Below are positions 61,321-64,000 of a DNA stretch of 64,000 nt, in pieces (position 1 is the stretch's first letter; each line of letters starts with the position of its first letter). Origin of the DNA: CALLPQ01 sp964421675 (lineage in GTDB: Bacteria > Pseudomonadota > Alphaproteobacteria > Caulobacterales > Parvularculaceae); the NCBI GenBank assembly GCA_964421675.1, contig CAYQXV010000015.1:1-64000 (forward strand), written 5' to 3'. The translations under genes and the position numbers were made by a program. Below the pieces are notes generated by a model. The model saw only the letters and a program-made list of their open reading frames with translations. It made no database searches and was not told where the DNA came from.

Positions 61321-61381
61321 ATAGCATTCAAAATGCCACATATTCTGACAAAGACCAGGTCAATGCCTTATAGAATATGCT

Positions 61382-62737
61382 CTAGTTGGATGCAAATTCT
61401 GGATAAGCCTCAAGCCCAAGCTCGGCTTTATCCAACCCGCCAACTTCATCTTCTTCACTGGCGCGGATGCCAATCGTCAATTTCAGCGCCATCCAAATAA
61501 TGTAACTCACCACGAACACATAAACACCAATGGCTACAATGCCGGTGAGCTGCCCAACAATGGTGACGCCTGAATTTGTCCATGGAACGATCAATGTTCC
61601 CCAAATACCGCAGAACAAATGTGCGGGGATGGCGCCAACCACATCGTCAATTTTTAGCTTGTCTAATAGCGGGATCGCAAAGGTAACGATAACGCCGCCA
61701 ACCGCGCCGATTAGCACTGCCTGCCAGATTTCCGGCTGCAAAGGCTCGGCGGTAATGGCAACGAGACCGCCAATCGCGCCATTGAGCACTATCGTCAAAT
61801 CAACTTTTTTATAGACCAGCTGTGTGAGAATAATTGTGGTAACAACACCGGCGCATGCCGCCATATTGGTATTCACAAAAATGCCCGCAACAGAAATGGC
61901 ATCATCAATTGTGCCCAGTGCCAATTGAGAACCGCCATTAAAACCAAACCACCCAAGCCAAAGGATAAACGTGCCTAATGTTGCCATGGGCAATGAAGAA
62001 CCCGGCATCGGGCTAACACGGCCATTTTCATATTTGCCTTTGCGCGATCCCAACACGAGAGCGCCCGCAAGAGCTGCCCACCCGCCCGTAGAGTGCACAA
62101 GGGTTGATCCGGCGAAATCATCAAAGCGCGCATCAAGCCAGCCGCCGCCCCAAACCCAACCGGCCTGGATTGGGTAAATGAACCCGGTCAGCAGCGCCAC
62201 AAATATCAGGAACGGGAATAGCTTTACGCGTTCAGCGACTGTGCCCGAAACAATCGATGCGGCCGTTGCGACAAAAACCATTTGGAAATACCAGTCTGAG
62301 CTCGCCGCATAGCCAGTTTCTAACTGGGCAGCGGGGCCATCAGAGGCAGACCAGAACGCAAATTTTCCAATAAATCCGCCCTCTGATATTCCGTAAATGA
62401 GATTATAGCCAAATACCCAAACCATGATTCCGGCGATGGAATAGAGCGCGATATTCTTCAGGCAGATTGTCGCTGCATTTTTGGACCGGACGAGGCCAAC
62501 TTCGAGCATACAAAAGCCGGCCGCCATAAACATCACAACCATGCCTGAAATTAAAAATAAAGACGTGTTAAACAAAAACACCGATGCCTGAGAGGCCTCG
62601 GGCAAAACGGGTGCACTCTCTTGCGCGGCAACGGGGCCAGAAAAGCCGACCATGGCGGCAATTGCACACACCATAAACGCAAAAACCGCTGGAGCAGTTG
62701 ATGGATTAGATAAGGGGAAAGGATTGAATAACTTCAT
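61382..62737 (-). CDS. amtB: Ammonium transporter AmtB
   Basis: AmtB is a trimeric inner-membrane channel that admits ammonium when nitrogen is scarce. The 451-residue protein has an N-terminal signal-like segment ending AAQ, then eleven predicted helices. Conserved blocks include AGFCMLEVGLVRSKNA, WVWGGGWL, DFAGSTLVHSTGGWAALAGALVLG, GWFGFNGGSQL and a C-terminal HLFCGIWGTL. The pore histidines sit in LVHSTGG and AHLFCG. The AGAGAAGA ribosome binding site is well placed. It is 61 nt after glnK, the standard glnK-amtB pair. Confidence 0.96.
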   Translation of the reverse strand: MKLFNPFPLSNPSTAPAVFAFMVCAIAAMVGFSGPVAAQESAPVLPEASQASVFLFNTSLFLISGMVVMFMAAGFCMLEVGLVRSKNAATICLKNIALYSIAGIMVWVFGYNLIYGISEGGFIGKFAFWSASDGPAAQLETGYAASSDWYFQMVFVATAASIVSGTVAERVKLFPFLIFVALLTGFIYPIQAGWVWGGGWLDARFDDFAGSTLVHSTGGWAALAGALVLGSRKGKYENGRVSPMPGSSLPMATLGTFILWLGWFGFNGGSQLALGTIDDAISVAGIFVNTNMAACAGVVTTIILTQLVYKKVDLTIVLNGAIGGLVAITAEPLQPEIWQAVLIGAVGGVIVTFAIPLLDKLKIDDVVGAIPAHLFCGIWGTLIVPWTNSGVTIVGQLTGIVAIGVYVFVVSYIIWMALKLTIGIRASEEDEVGGLDKAELGLEAYPEFASN

Positions 62738-62798
62738 TGATCTGTCTTCTCTTTATATCAGCTCATGGCTATCAGTCAGTATCGCGATTAGCTTTTTG

Positions 62799-63140
62799 CT
62801 ATTGCAGCGCCGCTTCGCCGGTTTCACCAGTCCGCACACGGACGGCGGCCTCTAGATCCAGCACAAAGATCTTTCCATCACCGATTCGGTCTGTTTTCGC
62901 CGAACTATGGAGAGCCTCGACAACGCCAGATGCTTTGTCTGAAGGAATTGCAATTTCAATTTTCAATTTAGGCACAAAATCAACTTGATATTCAGCGCCG
63001 CGATAAACTTCGCTGTGCCCTTTTTGGCGACCATATCCTTTGACTTCGCTCACTGTCATGCCGCTAACACCAACCGCCGTCAGCGCATCGCGAACCTCAT
63101 CCAGCTTGTGCGGCTTTATGATCGCTACGATATATTTCAT
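62799..63140 (-). CDS. glnK: Nitrogen regulatory PII protein GlnK
   Basis: PII proteins sense 2-oxoglutarate, ATP and ADP and, in GlnK form, block AmtB. The 113-residue protein has the canonical start MKYIVAIIKPHKLDEVRDAL, the T-loop with Tyr51 (RGAEYQVDFVPK), which is the usual uridylylation site, and the C-terminal GDGKIFVLDLEAAVRVRTGE. ATG at 63140 has GGAGGT seven bases upstream; the frame runs up to 63206 but that extension is not conserved. It pairs with amtB downstream. Confidence 0.96.
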   Translation of the reverse strand: MKYIVAIIKPHKLDEVRDALTAVGVSGMTVSEVKGYGRQKGHSEVYRGAEYQVDFVPKLKIEIAIPSDKASGVVEALHSSAKTDRIGDGKIFVLDLEAAVRVRTGETGEAALQ

Positions 63141-63550
63141 AATCTGACCTCCAAATCGCTTCGGCTCATTTTTAATGGGGGCCCCACCCATTGATGGTGG
63201 AAACACGCCGTGTTGGCGGGCGATGCCTCAAATTGGCAGATGAAATCACTGCTAAGCTGGGCCCCATTGCGAAGCGCCCTCGCCAAACAAGCGGCGACGC
63301 CTTCACGCGCAACGATAATATCTCAAATTTCGCATTGCAACAATTATTATTCTCCATGTTAGACGATTATAGCGCTATATTAGCGTTAATCGCCTATAGA
63401 TAGGATATATGTGGCCTTTATGGCACTTTAATTCAAAATTGAATGACATAATATATCAAGCATATTGTGCATTGCGATATTAATGTGCAGTATTTTGCTA
63501 GTAAACGACAACAATATGACGATTCCTAGTAAGCTCTGGAGACACTTAAA
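63141..63550. other. Divergent non-coding region between glnK and the porin gene
   Basis: These 410 nt hold the promoters of glnK (minus) and the TorF-like porin (plus). At 63364-63392 there is a dyad: CGATTA ... TAATCG enclosing CGCTA-TAT-TAGCG, a reasonable regulator site. A TGGCAC at 63433-63438 resembles the -24 element of sigma-54 promoters, but the -12 GC is missing, so I do not call a promoter. No open frame here looks real. Confidence 0.45.
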
Positions 63551-64000
63551 ATGAACAAATTCAAGCGATTTGCAGTTTCTACCCTCGCCGCCCTTATCAC
63601 GCTCAGCGGACAGTCTGCGATGGCATTACAAGACGATGACGGGCCCATTTCTTTTTCTGCAAATGTGACATTTGCTTCTGATTACCGATTCAGAGGGATT
63701 TCTCAGACCGAAAATGACTTCGCCCTTCAGGGGGGATTCGATGTCACCCATGAAAGCGGGTTTTATATCGGAACGTGGGCATCAAACTTGTCGGGTTGGG
63801 GGACTTTTGGCGGGTCAAACACCGAACTTGATATTTATGGCGGCTACGCAACCGAGATTAATGGCCTGGCAATTGATGGCGGCATTGTCTGGTATATTTT
63901 CCCTGCTGGCCTCGATAATACCAGCTATGGCGAAGTATACGGATCAGTTGGAAAATCGTTTGGCCCGGTCGACCTGACCGTTGGTGCAAACTATGCGCCC
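63551..64000 (+). CDS. TorF-family putative porin (partial, 3' end outside window)
   Basis: This 150-codon frame is open to the window end. It has a typical signal peptide (MNKFKRFAVSTLAALITLSGQSAMA) and then amphipathic beta strands with the family opening FSANVTFASDYRFRGISQTE, ALQGGFDVTHESGFYIGTWASN, and ELDIYGGYATEINGLAIDGG. This family of about 230-residue outer-membrane proteins (TIGR02001 type) often lies beside glnK-amtB in alphaproteobacteria and is thought to admit small nitrogen compounds. That role is inferred from context. GGAG precedes the ATG at proper spacing. Confidence 0.85.
   Translation, partial: MNKFKRFAVSTLAALITLSGQSAMALQDDDGPISFSANVTFASDYRFRGISQTENDFALQGGFDVTHESGFYIGTWASNLSGWGTFGGSNTELDIYGGYATEINGLAIDGGIVWYIFPAGLDNTSYGEVYGSVGKSFGPVDLTVGANYAP

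Noticed and set aside
63433..63448. Sigma-54 promoter upstream of the porin
   Set aside because: TGGCAC is present but the downstream GC of the -12 element is not (TTCA instead of TTGC).
1..64000. CRISPR arrays, prophage or insertion sequences
   Set aside because: No regularly spaced repeats with spacers, no integrase, transposase or phage structural genes were found. The only long repeats are protein modules of the RTX gene.

Overview
The window is about 64 kb of a draft bacterial chromosome with two runs of exactly 100 N (21922-22021 and 47397-47496), which are scaffold gaps of unknown true length. Gene content suggests a Gram-negative, probably marine or aquatic alphaproteobacterium near the Caulobacterales/Maricaulales/Hyphomonadaceae. 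The evidence is a large TonB-dependent receptor, a TorF-type porin, DUF547 and DUF885 proteins, a PEPxxWA-CTERM protein, a ManC-AGE fusion, a very large RTX-type calcium-binding protein, and moderate GC. This placement is inference from gene families, not from a phylogenetic marker. I saw no tRNA, rRNA, CRISPR array, prophage or insertion sequence.

Layout. 1-8.3 kb: DUF547 protein (cut by the window edge), metG, a small membrane protein, a PpiD-like chaperone followed 5 nt later by trpE, a PQQ-type sugar dehydrogenase and a membrane protein. 8.3-16.8 kb: DUF885 protein, then phoR, a three-gene ABC-2-like exporter, phoU, phoB, cutA and msrA. The exporter sits where many alphaproteobacteria carry pstSCAB. 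16.8-23.5 kb: a candidate structured RNA with a strong terminator, a lipoprotein alpha/beta hydrolase, gamma carbonic anhydrase, a membrane protein, a PEP-CTERM protein, zapE, a squalene/phytoene-synthase-like protein broken by the first gap, and sodB. 23.6-31.6 kb: a 1126-residue TonB receptor, a hypothetical secreted protein, and secF-secD-yajC.

31.7-38 kb: an Ada-like AraC/O6-alkyltransferase protein, an LpqC-like hydrolase without its catalytic serine, a small membrane protein, nupC-ubiX-galK, and a 99-residue conserved protein. 38.1-44.2 kb: one gene of 2037 codons. It has an N-terminal region with glycoside-hydrolase-like Glu motifs, four tandem modules of about 212 residues, and long runs of hemolysin-type calcium-binding repeats. 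44.2-45.1 kb is an AT-rich non-coding stretch with a long palindrome. 45.1-47.4 kb: a ManC-AGE fusion.

47.5-63.1 kb is a nitrogen and amino-acid block entirely on the minus strand. ilvD-ilvC-leuC-leuD-leuB make branched-chain amino acids behind a leader peptide rich in Val/Leu/Ile and a rho-independent attenuator. An AlaC-like aminotransferase follows upstream, then gltD-gltB (glutamate synthase) and glnK-amtB (PII signalling and ammonium uptake). The window ends inside a TorF-type porin gene on the plus strand.

The observations most worth following are the four-module domain in the giant RTX protein, the phoR-exporter-phoU-phoB order, the ilv attenuator, and the structured RNA near 16.9 kb.
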